DNA from: Bradyrhizobium genosp. L
GTDB lineage: Bacteria > Pseudomonadota > Alphaproteobacteria > Rhizobiales > Xanthobacteraceae
Assembly (NCBI RefSeq): GCF_015624485.1
Contig: NZ_CP061378.1
Coordinates: 4,588,001-4,652,000, forward strand
Length of the DNA: 64,000 bases
Direction: 5' to 3'
Numbering within the stretch: position 1 is the first letter of the stretch; each line of letters begins with the position of its first letter. This document shows, in pieces, positions 48,672 through 64,000 of the stretch. The notes under the pieces were generated by a model. That model saw only the letters and a program-made list of their open reading frames with translations, had not been told where the DNA came from and made no database searches. Both the position numbers and the translations under genes were made by a program.

Positions 48672-50732
48672 CTAATCGTCGTCGGCGTCGTCGACCTTGT
48701 CGAAGAAGGAATAGCGTAGGCTCTCGGAGTCCGCGTACCACTGCCCCGGTCCCTTGTTGGCGGCCAAGGTCAGCGCCCACAGCGCATCGGTGCAGTCGCG
48801 GCGGTTCATCGCCAGGTCGAAGCCGCTGTTGAAGAACAACTCCGACCACTCCCACCAGGTGCCGAGCTTCTTCACCCCGCGCAGCAGGTCGTAGCGGTCG
48901 ATTACGCCGGGTGCCATGTCCGAGGTCACCGACGCGAACACCAGGCCGGTCTTGGCCACGCGGTTGATCTCGCGCACCGCGCGCGCGACCTGCTTCTCGC
49001 CGAGATGGCACAGCGACGTCTCGTAGACGAAGTCGAACTCATCGGCCCTGAACGGCATGTCGACGATCGAGCCGAGCTTGTTGTACTTCTTCAGCGCCTT
49101 CGGCGTCTTGCCGTGGATATAGCGGTTGTTCTCGATGCCCCAGGCATCGATGCCGCGCTCGCGCAGCGCGCCGACCAGCTCGCCGCTGGCCGAGCCGGCG
49201 ACCAGCAGCTTGTAGCCCTTGGCCCTGCCCCACACCGTCTTGATCAGGTCGGTCAGATAGGCCGGGTCGGTGAAGTTATGCCAGGTTTCGCGGTACGGAC
49301 CCGTGCCGCGGTAGTTCTCGAAATAGCCGCGGTCGATCTTGTCGGACAGCTCGCCGGTCTCCTGCGCGCGGGCGCGGCGCAGCCGCATCATCTCGGTGAC
49401 GACGATGTCGGTCGCGGCATCGGAGGAATCGAGCAGCCCGTTCAGCGTCGAATCGAACAGATAGTCGCCGACCACGACGAGGCCCGGATGCTGCTTCGGC
49501 TCGGGGCGATGATTGGTCATGACGTCGCGCACCGGCAGGCCGCCCGGCAGCGCGTTGACCGACGACAACCAGCGGTGGATCTTGCCTTCGAGGAAATGCG
49601 CGCGGGCATTGCCGAGCGAAGCCGGCAGCGACTTGATCGCGGCGTCGATCAGCTCCTGGTCGGAGAGATTGGCGAAGGCGAGCGCGTCGGAGCCCGCGAT
49701 CAGCCAGTTCAGCACGCCGTGCTTGCCGACGTCGTGGCGCGCGCCCTCATTGTAGACGCAGCAGCCGCCGAACGCTTCCGACATGAACCAGGCGCCCGGG
49801 ATCTTGGCACCCCAGAATGGCGCGTCGAACAGGATCGAGACCCGCAGATAGTGCGCGGGACGATCGAAATAGGCGACGTGCTTGACCATCGACTTGCGCA
49901 GCTCTTCGCCGTCCCAGCGCAGCGTCGCGAGCCAGGAGTGCGGCAGGCAGACCAGCACGAGATCGAAGTCGCGCGTCTCCGGCCCCTTGCCGTTCATCAT
50001 GTTGAGCTGGTAACGGCCATCATCGGTCTTGCCGACCTTGAGGACGCGATGGTTGAGCTGGATGTCGGCGTCGACTTCCGAGCGCAGGCACTCGATCAGT
50101 TGCTCGTTGCCGTTCTGGATCGAGTACAGGCCGATATAGCCTTCGACGTCCATCACGAAGTTCTTCAGCGCGTTGAGGCCATTGGTGTTGTGCGGCTCGG
50201 TCGCGATGTCGGAGCGCGCCATCACCTTGAAGAAGCGCTTGGCGGTTTCGTCCTTGACCTCCTCGTCGAGCACCTGCTCGGCGGTCTTGTAGGACCACGG
50301 ATGCTCGTTGTCGTGAGCGCCGACGCCCTCGTAATACTCGATCGGCGTCACCATGCCACTGCAGCGCTTGCGGAACGTCTCGATCGCAGTCGCGGTCGCG
50401 GCGCCGTATTTGCGGCGCATGCCCGGTACGTCGGCGAGCAGCTCACCGTCGAGCTGCACCTGCTCGGCGTCCATCGGAATCGTCTGCAGTCCGAAATGCT
50501 GGATCAGTTCGCGCAACGGATCGGGGCCGGTCATCGAGTAGTCGTAGATCTCGGCGACGCCGGCTTCATACATCGCGGGCGCGGTCTCGAATTTGCGCGT
50601 GACGATCTTGCCGCCGAGCCGGTTCGACGCCTCGAAGATCGTAACGCGGCAGAGATCGCCGAGCTTACGCTTCAAATACCAGGCGCTCATCAGCCCCCCG
50701 GGGCCGCCGCCAACGATTGCCAAGTCAAGCAT
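48672..50732 (-). CDS. Fused FAD amine-oxidase-like and methyltransferase-like protein
   Basis: A 686-residue two-part protein. Part one (about 1-455) is a flavin monoamine-oxidase/phytoene-desaturase-type enzyme: GGGPGG at 8-13, FEASNRLGGKIVTRKFET, then C-terminal FAD motif PGLVVVGDYLFDSTLNGLLD. Part two (about 490-686) looks like a class I methyltransferase: LLVAGSASGELVGALRERGI, then MPFRADEFDFVYETSLCHLG and AREINRVAKTGLVFASV-like residues. The linker (about 456-490) contains RRARAQETGELSDKIDRG. I know of no characterised enzyme with this pairing, so the product cannot be named. It is the first gene on the minus strand after rpoC's terminator, 180 nt away, with the ABC exporter after it. 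Confidence 0.8.
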   Translation of the reverse strand: MLDLAIVGGGPGGLMSAWYLKRKLGDLCRVTIFEASNRLGGKIVTRKFETAPAMYEAGVAEIYDYSMTGPDPLRELIQHFGLQTIPMDAEQVQLDGELLADVPGMRRKYGAATATAIETFRKRCSGMVTPIEYYEGVGAHDNEHPWSYKTAEQVLDEEVKDETAKRFFKVMARSDIATEPHNTNGLNALKNFVMDVEGYIGLYSIQNGNEQLIECLRSEVDADIQLNHRVLKVGKTDDGRYQLNMMNGKGPETRDFDLVLVCLPHSWLATLRWDGEELRKSMVKHVAYFDRPAHYLRVSILFDAPFWGAKIPGAWFMSEAFGGCCVYNEGARHDVGKHGVLNWLIAGSDALAFANLSDQELIDAAIKSLPASLGNARAHFLEGKIHRWLSSVNALPGGLPVRDVMTNHRPEPKQHPGLVVVGDYLFDSTLNGLLDSSDAATDIVVTEMMRLRRARAQETGELSDKIDRGYFENYRGTGPYRETWHNFTDPAYLTDLIKTVWGRAKGYKLLVAGSASGELVGALRERGIDAWGIENNRYIHGKTPKALKKYNKLGSIVDMPFRADEFDFVYETSLCHLGEKQVARAVREINRVAKTGLVFASVTSDMAPGVIDRYDLLRGVKKLGTWWEWSELFFNSGFDLAMNRRDCTDALWALTLAANKGPGQWYADSESLRYSFFDKVDDADDD

Positions 50733-50857
50733 ATGAATTCCGTCGTCTCCGGCACTGTGATGCGGCCGGTCTAAGTCACCCTAGCAAAAGCACTTTTGCG
50801 CCTGAAGGAAAGATGAACAAAGCGCGTCCCTGCATCGCAGCAAGCAAACAAAGCAGC

Positions 50858-50882
50858 AAAAAGGCCGGCACAACGCCGGCCT
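50858..50882 (-). terminator. Rho-independent terminator after rpoC
   Basis: On the minus strand stem AGGCCGGC-GTTGT-GCCGGCCT is followed by a run of T. The 8-bp perfect stem starts 29 nt past the rpoC stop. It ends the rplJL-rpoBC unit before the inserted genes. Confidence 0.9.
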
Positions 50883-50911
50883 TTCGCCATTTACCGTAGT
50901 CTTGCGGATGC

Positions 50912-55114
<4,203 letters not shown>

Positions 55115-55238
55115 GGTCTTCTCCTCGCGTGCCGATCGTCACCGGCAGCAAATTCGAAATTTTCTCACCACGCCCCGCTCAACGTCCCGAGCGGAGCGCG
55201 AAGGCCCGGCGCTTTCGCGCCGGGCGTAAATCACAGCG

Positions 55239-59357
<4,119 letters not shown>

Positions 59358-59798
59358 CGTGGCCTCTCATTTTCGTCGCCTTTGTCTGGCGAACCTTCCG
59401 GAACACGACTGCTGCCGGCCCGGGTTGAATTTCGAATCGTCTCGAAGGAACGAAGCTGAAGTTCAGGAATTAAATCCCCGGACCTTGTGCTGCTGCCCTC
59501 AAAACGCAAAGCGACGCGCGGGGCGCATCACTGCACCCGCCCGTCCGAACGTTCCGCTTCACGGACTGAAAAAGCCCGAAATCTGACTGTCTCCCAACGG
59601 CTTCCGCCGGGAGCCCTGCCGCCCCCGCCGCCTACCGTGTTTTTCCGCTGCCTTCCCGATATGGGATAGCAATAATGGAGATTCGAGGGGTAAGTCCACG
59701 AATCCCCACACTTTTTTGTGTCCGGCACACAATGCGACAACCTGCCGCACGCCGTTCGCCCGGCCCGGGAGCGCCCTGCGGCGCCCCCGGATCGCGCA
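59358..59798. other. rplL-rpoB intergenic region
   Basis: This 441-nt region has no gene. Shortly after rplL it contains a hairpin at 59765-59790 (about 11 bp, one G-U pair, loop GCAG) without a U-tract. In E. coli a partial terminator in the same position sets the ratio of L7/L12 to RNA polymerase, so this hairpin is the likely counterpart. Near 59717 TTGTGT/ACACAA forms another small stem. I see no convincing rpoB promoter. Confidence 0.5.
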
Positions 59799-60176
59799 TT
59801 ACTTGAGTTCGACCTTCGCGCCAGCCTTCTCGAGCTGGGCCTTGATCTTGTCGGCTTCGTCCTTGTTGACGCCTTCCTTGACCGGCTTCGGAGCGCCTTC
59901 GACCAGGTCCTTGGCTTCCTTCAGGCCGAGACCAGTGATGGCACGGACTTCCTTGATGACTTCGATCTTCTTGTCGCCGGCGGCAGCCAGCACGACGGAG
60001 AATTCAGTCTTCTCTTCCACCGGAGCAGCGGCAGCGCCGCCACCAGCCGGGCCGGCCACCGCAACGGCGGCAGCGGCGGACACGCCCCACTTTTCTTCGA
60101 GGAGCTTGGCGAGTTCAGCCGCTTCGAGCACGGTGAGGCTCGAGAGGTCGTCGACGATTTTCTGCAGATCAGCCAT
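59799..60176 (-). CDS. rplL: 50S ribosomal protein L7/L12
   Basis: A 125-residue L7/L12, present as four to six copies on the ribosome stalk and recruiting GTPase factors. [20 protein letters not shown] is the dimer part, then the Ala/Gly hinge ([20 protein letters not shown]) and the C-terminal [20 protein letters not shown]. Normal length. It follows rplJ by 53 nt. Confidence 0.98.
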   Translation of the reverse strand: MADLQKIVDDLSSLTVLEAAELAKLLEEKWGVSAAAAVAVAGPAGGGAAAAPVEEKTEFSVVLAAAGDKKIEVIKEVRAITGLGLKEAKDLVEGAPKPVKEGVNKDEADKIKAQLEKAGAKVELK

Positions 60177-60229
60177 TGAATCAGTTCCTTAAACGTTTGG
60201 TTCGAACCAGGTTTGAGATTAGCGAAGGG

Positions 60230-60748
60230 TCAGGCCGCTTCGCCCTTTGAGGCATGAGCCTGAATGACGCGTGCGAGCTTGGCCGCGGGCGCGTTGGCGA
60301 GCTGAGCGAGCTTGGTCGCCGGCGCCACGATGAGGCCCACGATCTTGCCGCGCAGTTCGTCGAGCGACGGCAGTGAGGCGAGCGCCTTCACGCTGTCGAC
60401 ATTCAGGACGGTTTTACCCATCGAGCCGCCGAGGATGACGAACTTCTCGTTCGTCTTGGCGAATTCGATGGCAACCTTTGGCGCCGCGACCGGATCGTTG
60501 GAAGTAGCGATCACGGTCGGCCCCTTCAGCAGGGAGCCGATGGCTGCGACGTCAGTGCCTTCAAGAGCAATTTTGGCGAGACGGTTCTTCGAGACCTTCA
60601 CCGACGCGCCCGCCTGCTTCATCTGCATGCGCAGCTTCTGCATCTGGGCCACAGTGAGGCCGGAATAGTGAGCGACGACCGCAACCCCCGTGGTCTTGAA
60701 GACCTCGTTGAGTTGTTCGACCGCCTCTTTTTTTGCCGCTCGTTCCAC
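60230..60748 (-). CDS. rplJ: 50S ribosomal protein L10
   Basis: A 172-residue L10 that anchors the L7/L12 stalk. [40 protein letters not shown] and [20 protein letters not shown] are the family core; the helix for L7/L12 binding is at the end ([18 protein letters not shown]). The start is a GTG at 60748 with AAAGAGCTTG before it. The same frame is open to 60928 but that part is leader, not L10. L10 usually represses its own operon through the leader. Confidence 0.95.
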   Translation of the reverse strand: MERAAKKEAVEQLNEVFKTTGVAVVAHYSGLTVAQMQKLRMQMKQAGASVKVSKNRLAKIALEGTDVAAIGSLLKGPTVIATSNDPVAAPKVAIEFAKTNEKFVILGGSMGKTVLNVDSVKALASLPSLDELRGKIVGLIVAPATKLAQLANAPAAKLARVIQAHASKGEAA

Positions 60749-61313
60749 AGCAAGCTCTTTCCGGTTGGCGGCCTCTCCGCGAGGACAGGACCGCCGGGTT
60801 GCACCCATCGTCCTGCCCAAACCTGATTCCTTCGGGCTTGAAGCCGTCGGGATACGTCGGGCAAGACGACATCTAGAAGCCTGCCCTCCCACAACCTTGC
60901 GGCCCTGGGCTGTCGAGGTTCGAACCAAATCAGCCTTCCGCCGCGAACATGCCGCGACCTGAAGTGCGAAATCCGGTCTTCACCCGTCTATGCAGGCCAT
61001 GCGATTAAGCCGTTGAAAACGCTAGTTCTCGCGGGCGCCTGCAGTCTTGGACAGGATCGGACTATCGGCCGAAGCCGAACGCCCTGCGCGCATTCCAACA
61101 GAGGCGACGGGTTTCCTTCCTTTCGAGCATCCTTGCGGGCATGCGGAAAGGAATGATCTCCTATCATCTCAGGTTTTCGGAATACGAGCACGGACATGCC
61201 AGCAAGTGCCAGCACGCCCGGAAGGGGCTATGTAGCCGCTCTTGTCCGACTTGCCAAGAGCAAATTTCAGACCAGTTCAGCCCCTTTCGTCGAGCGGAGG
61301 ACCGACCGGAATT
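60749..61313. promoter_or_regulatory. rplJ leader and upstream region
   Basis: This 565-nt region between rplJ and the dehydrogenase gene has no supportable gene. The 3' part (about 60760-60840) is GC-rich and contains paired segments, as expected for an L10 leader that binds L10-L12. GGTTCGAACC at 60917-60926 repeats the palindrome at 60199-60208. A stem TTCCTTTC/GAAAGGAA spans 61117-61153. The best -35/-10 guess is TTCAAC-N17-TGCATA around 60990-61020, which is weak. Confidence 0.45.
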
Positions 61314-62267
61314 TCAACGTTCCCTCACCGGGTGGGGCAGCGGCTTGCCGGCGAAAAATGCGTCGAGATTGGCCAGCACGCAGTGCTGCATCGCGACGTG
61401 GGATTCCAGGGTATGGCCGCCGAGATGCGGCGACAAGGCGACGTTCGGCAGTGCCGTCAGCGCGTCAGGCGCATGCGGCTCCCTGGCGAACACGTCGAGG
61501 CCGGCGCCGGCGATGGTTCCGTCGCTCAGCGCCCCGACCAGCGCATTTTCGTCGACGACCGAACCGCGTGAGATGTTGACCACGAAGCCGTCACCGCCGA
61601 GCCGGCGCAGGATGTCGGCATTGACCGCGTGGGTGTTGTCGGCGCCGGCGCGGACCGCGATCATCAGCACGCTGCACCAGTCGGCGAGCGCCTCCAGGCT
61701 CGGCAGGTAGTGATACGGCAGGTCGTAGCGGGTGCGGCTGAAATAGCCGACCTCGGTCTCGAAGGCCGCAACGCGCGCGGCGATCTTGCGGCCGATCTCG
61801 CCCATGCCGTAGACGCCGACCTTGCGGCCGCGCATCCCGGCCTGCGGGCGCATCATCGGCGACGGTTTTGCACCGGCCCAGTCTCCGCTCCTGACATAAT
61901 TGTCGGCCACTGGCAGACGCCGCACCGATGCCAGCATCAAGGTCACCGCGATGTCGGCGACCGAGGCTGCGTTGGCCCCCGGGCTGTGCCCGACCGCGAT
62001 GCTCCGCTTCGCCGCAGCGGCGAGATCGATGCCGTCATAACCGGTGCCGTAGCAAACGATCGCGCCGAGCTTCGGCAGCATGTCCATCGCATCGGCGCTG
62101 AGCGACGTGCCACCCGCCGTGATCATGGCCCTGACGTCGGCGAGTTCAGCCGCCGGGAACGCCTCGTTCAGCCGCTTGCCGGCGGCATTGAGGAGCTCAT
62201 ATCGCTCGCCGAAGCGCGTCAGGTTGGCCTTGGGAAAGCGCGAGTAGACCAGGACCTTGTCGGGCAT
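61314..62267 (-). CDS. D-isomer-specific 2-hydroxyacid dehydrogenase
   Basis: A 317-residue NAD(P)-dependent enzyme reducing a 2-keto acid or the reverse. The nucleotide fold is GRKVGVYGMGEIGRKIAARV. Catalytic residues are visible: Arg in VVNISRGSVVDENALV, Glu in LDVFAREPHAP and His in LSPHLGGHTLES. It resembles glyoxylate/hydroxypyruvate reductases. Placed between rplA and rplJ, where most relatives have no gene; it follows a terminator after rplA and is likely separately expressed. The start ATG is at 62267. Confidence 0.9.
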   Translation of the reverse strand: MPDKVLVYSRFPKANLTRFGERYELLNAAGKRLNEAFPAAELADVRAMITAGGTSLSADAMDMLPKLGAIVCYGTGYDGIDLAAAAKRSIAVGHSPGANAASVADIAVTLMLASVRRLPVADNYVRSGDWAGAKPSPMMRPQAGMRGRKVGVYGMGEIGRKIAARVAAFETEVGYFSRTRYDLPYHYLPSLEALADWCSVLMIAVRAGADNTHAVNADILRRLGGDGFVVNISRGSVVDENALVGALSDGTIAGAGLDVFAREPHAPDALTALPNVALSPHLGGHTLESHVAMQHCVLANLDAFFAGKPLPHPVRER

Positions 62268-62300
62268 TGTTATTGTTTCCTGCGAGACGCTTCACCCACC

Positions 62301-62337
62301 AAAACAAAGGGCGGAACCGGTTGCCCGATCCCGCCCT
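62301..62337 (-). terminator. Terminator after rplA
   Basis: On the minus strand AGGGCGGGA pairs with TTCCGCCCT (one mismatch) across a 12-nt loop that has its own CGG/CCG, followed by TTTGTTTT. It begins 25 nt past the rplA stop and separates rplKA from the dehydrogenase gene. Confidence 0.8.
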
Positions 62338-62362
62338 CTTTATCTCATGACTGCGACCAGTC

Positions 62363-63055
62363 TCAGCCCAGGATGGTGCCCGGCTCGACCTTGACGCCCG
62401 GGCCCATGGTCGAGGACACCGCGACGCGCTGGATGTAGGTGCCCTTGGAACCGGCCGGCTTCGCCTTCGAGACCGCATCGGCGAGCGCCTTGACGTTCTC
62501 GACCAGCTTGTCCTCGGTGAACGAGGCCTTGCCGATGCCGGCCTGCACGATGCCGGCCTTCTCGACCCGGAACTCGACCGAGCCGCCCTTGGCACCCTTC
62601 ACGGCCGAGGTGACGTCCATGGTCACGGTGCCGATCTTCGGGTTCGGCATCATGCCGCGCGGACCGAGCACCTTACCGAGACGGCCGACCAGCGGCATCA
62701 TGTCGGGGGTGGCGATGCAGCGGTCGAAATCGATCGTGCCGCCCTGCACCTTCTCGACCAGATCCTCGGCGCCGACGACGTCGGCACCGGCAGCCTTGGC
62801 TTCCTCAGCCTTGGCACCACGCGCGAACACGCCGACGCGCAACGTGCGGCCGGTACCGTTCGGCAGGTTGACGACGCCGCGGACCATCTGGTCGGCGTGG
62901 CGCGGGTCGACGCCGAGATTGATCGCGATCTCGATCGTCTCGTCGAACTTCGACTTGGCGCGCTCCTTGACCATCTTGATGGCCTCAGCGAGCGGATAGA
63001 GGTGCTCGCGGTCGACGCCCTCGCGGGCCTTCTTCAAACGCTTTCCGATCGACAT
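62363..63055 (-). CDS. rplA: 50S ribosomal protein L1
   Basis: A 230-residue L1 of the mobile stalk at the E site. Recognised by [24 protein letters not shown]-type [20 protein letters not shown] and the signature [20 protein letters not shown]. In E. coli L1 represses rplKA by binding its leader; a candidate stem lies before rplK. Six nucleotides separate it from rplK. Confidence 0.98.
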   Translation of the reverse strand: MSIGKRLKKAREGVDREHLYPLAEAIKMVKERAKSKFDETIEIAINLGVDPRHADQMVRGVVNLPNGTGRTLRVGVFARGAKAEEAKAAGADVVGAEDLVEKVQGGTIDFDRCIATPDMMPLVGRLGKVLGPRGMMPNPKIGTVTMDVTSAVKGAKGGSVEFRVEKAGIVQAGIGKASFTEDKLVENVKALADAVSKAKPAGSKGTYIQRVAVSSTMGPGVKVEPGTILG

Positions 63056-63061
63056 GGCCCG

Positions 63062-63490
63062 TTACCCCGCAACTTCCAGACCCATCGAGCGGGCAGAGCC
63101 CTCGACCATCTTCATGGCCGACTCGATCGAGTCGCAGTTCAAGTCCTTCATCTTCTTCTCGGCGATCTCGCGCACCTGCGCCTTGGTCACCTGGCCGGCC
63201 TTGTCGCGGCCCGGCGCCTTCGAGCCGGACTGAATCTTGGCGGCCTGCTTGAGGAAGAACGACATCGGGGGGGTCTTCATCTCGAAGGTGAACGAACGAT
63301 CGGCGTAGATCGTGATCACCACCGGAATCGGGGTGTTCTTCTCTTCCTTCTGCGTCTGGGCGTTGAACGCCTTGCAGAATTCCATGATGTTGAGACCGCG
63401 CTGACCAAGCGCGGGACCGATCGGGGGCGAAGGATTCGCCGCACCGGCCGGGACCTGAAGCTTCAGGTATCCGGTCACTTTCTTTGCCAT
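63062..63490 (-). CDS. rplK: 50S ribosomal protein L11
   Basis: A 142-residue L11 of the GTPase-associated centre. [20 protein letters not shown] (proline switch for thiostrepton), [20 protein letters not shown] and the end [20 protein letters not shown] are present. It is needed for the RelA stringent response. It lies between nusG and rplA as expected. Confidence 0.98.
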   Translation of the reverse strand: MAKKVTGYLKLQVPAGAANPSPPIGPALGQRGLNIMEFCKAFNAQTQKEEKNTPIPVVITIYADRSFTFEMKTPPMSFFLKQAAKIQSGSKAPGRDKAGQVTKAQVREIAEKKMKDLNCDSIESAMKMVEGSARSMGLEVAG

Positions 63491-63578
63491 TGATCACTCC
63501 TGTTGTGCCGGCAGGTCGCCGGCGGTTTCAGGTTCCGTGGTTCGGTCGAAGGGGCTGGCAACCCGCCTCCTCCCTCCC

Positions 63579-63603
63579 ACGGCCTTTATGAGCGCGAGGC
63601 CGT
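63579..63603 (-). promoter_or_regulatory. Hairpin between nusG and rplK
   Basis: ACGGCCT pairs with AGGCCGT across 11 nt in the nusG-rplK gap. There is no U-tract. Its position before rplK is that of the L1 feedback site in other bacteria, but no similarity to the L1 rRNA site was checked. Confidence 0.35.
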
Positions 63604-63621
63604 ATACCTCACGTCGTCCGG

Positions 63622-64000
63622 TCAGACCACCTTTTCGACCTGACCGAATTCCAGTTCCACCGGGGTCGCGCGGCCGAAGATCGACACCGCGACCTTCACG
63701 CGCGAGCGCGCCTCGTCGATTTCTTCCACCACGCCCGAGAACGAGGCGAACGGGCCATCCGCGACGCGGACGTTCTCGCCGATCTCGAACGACACCGACG
63801 CCTTCGGCCGCTCCACGCCCTCCTGCACCTGGTGCAGGATGCGCATCGCCTCGGCCTCGGAGATCGGCATCGGCTTGTTTTCCGCGCCGAGGAAGCCGGT
63901 CACCTTCGGGGTGTTCTTGATCAGATGGAACGCCTCGTCGGTCAGCTTCATCTTCACCAGCACGTAGCCCGGGAAGAACTTGCGCTCGGCGTCGATCTTG
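63622..64000 (-). CDS. nusG: Transcription antitermination factor NusG, C-terminal part (cut by window edge)
   Basis: The last 125 residues or so of NusG are visible; the start lies beyond 64,000. KIDAERKFFPGYVLVKMKL belongs to the N-terminal domain that clamps RNA polymerase, and TPKVTGFLGAENKPMPISEA follows. The C-terminal KOW domain reads GENVRVADGPFASFSGVVEE. NusG links transcription to Rho and the ribosome. Its place upstream of rplK is conserved. Confidence 0.96.
   Translation of the reverse strand, partial: KIDAERKFFPGYVLVKMKLTDEAFHLIKNTPKVTGFLGAENKPMPISEAEAMRILHQVQEGVERPKASVSFEIGENVRVADGPFASFSGVVEEIDEARSRVKVAVSIFGRATPVELEFGQVEKVV

Noticed and set aside
60198..60209. tRNA T-arm-like TGGTTCGAACCA
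   Set aside because: No acceptor, D or anticodon stem can be placed around it; it is a palindrome in an intergenic gap.
60749..60928. N-terminal extension of rplJ
   Set aside because: The part before the GTG at 60748 is not L10-like and lies in the expected regulatory leader.

Overview
The window is a high-GC alphaproteobacterial chromosome segment, most likely Bradyrhizobium or a close relative in the Nitrobacteraceae. This rests on the gene order (nusG-rplK-rplA ... rplJ-rplL-rpoB-rpoC ... rpsL-rpsG-fusA-tuf-S10-spc-alpha operons, with secY followed by adk), the protein sequences, and dispersed intergenic repeats of the kind seen in these genomes. No database search was possible.

Positions 1-24,200 are a mosaic of ordinary housekeeping and accessory genes on both strands. 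They include a cut-off carboxyltransferase (pccB-like), a DUF4260 membrane protein, a secreted alpha/beta hydrolase, an EamA transporter divergent from a frameshifted MocR regulator, and a carboxymuconolactone-decarboxylase-like protein. A class D beta-lactamase and a FliK/FlhB-tail pair follow. Next come an ATP12 chaperone, two amidohydrolases, a GNAT enzyme, a higBA toxin-antitoxin pair overlapping an RluA-type pseudouridine synthase, rarA-degP, and an OprO/P-like porin. An HxlR regulator divergent from a quinone-oxidoreductase-like enzyme, an SDR and a methyltransferase close the region.

Positions 24,300-44,465 hold one nearly continuous minus-strand ribosomal gene block, from rpsL down to rplQ. 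Two things stand out. A second, shortened SecY paralogue lies between secY and adk and is translationally coupled to adk. Adk itself carries an 82-residue Lys/Ala-rich histone-H1-like tail. A good promoter sits just after adk, and strong terminator hairpins lie after rpoA and after rplQ.

Positions 44,466-50,732 interrupt the usual rpoC-rpsL linkage with three extra genes: an FAD monooxygenase, an ABC exporter with acidic tails at both ends, and a fused flavin amine-oxidase/methyltransferase protein. Positions 50,858-64,000 carry rpoC, rpoB, rplL, rplJ, a 2-hydroxyacid dehydrogenase inserted before rplA, then rplA, rplK and the C-terminal part of nusG.

The most unusual item is the tandem secY paralogue. 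It lacks the plug segment and the arginine that matches E. coli SecY R357, but keeps the channel-lining helices. Other points worth checking are the Adk tail, the near-leaderless higBA promoter with a perfect operator palindrome, the intra-operon terminator between rpoA and rplQ, and the flavoprotein/methyltransferase fusion.
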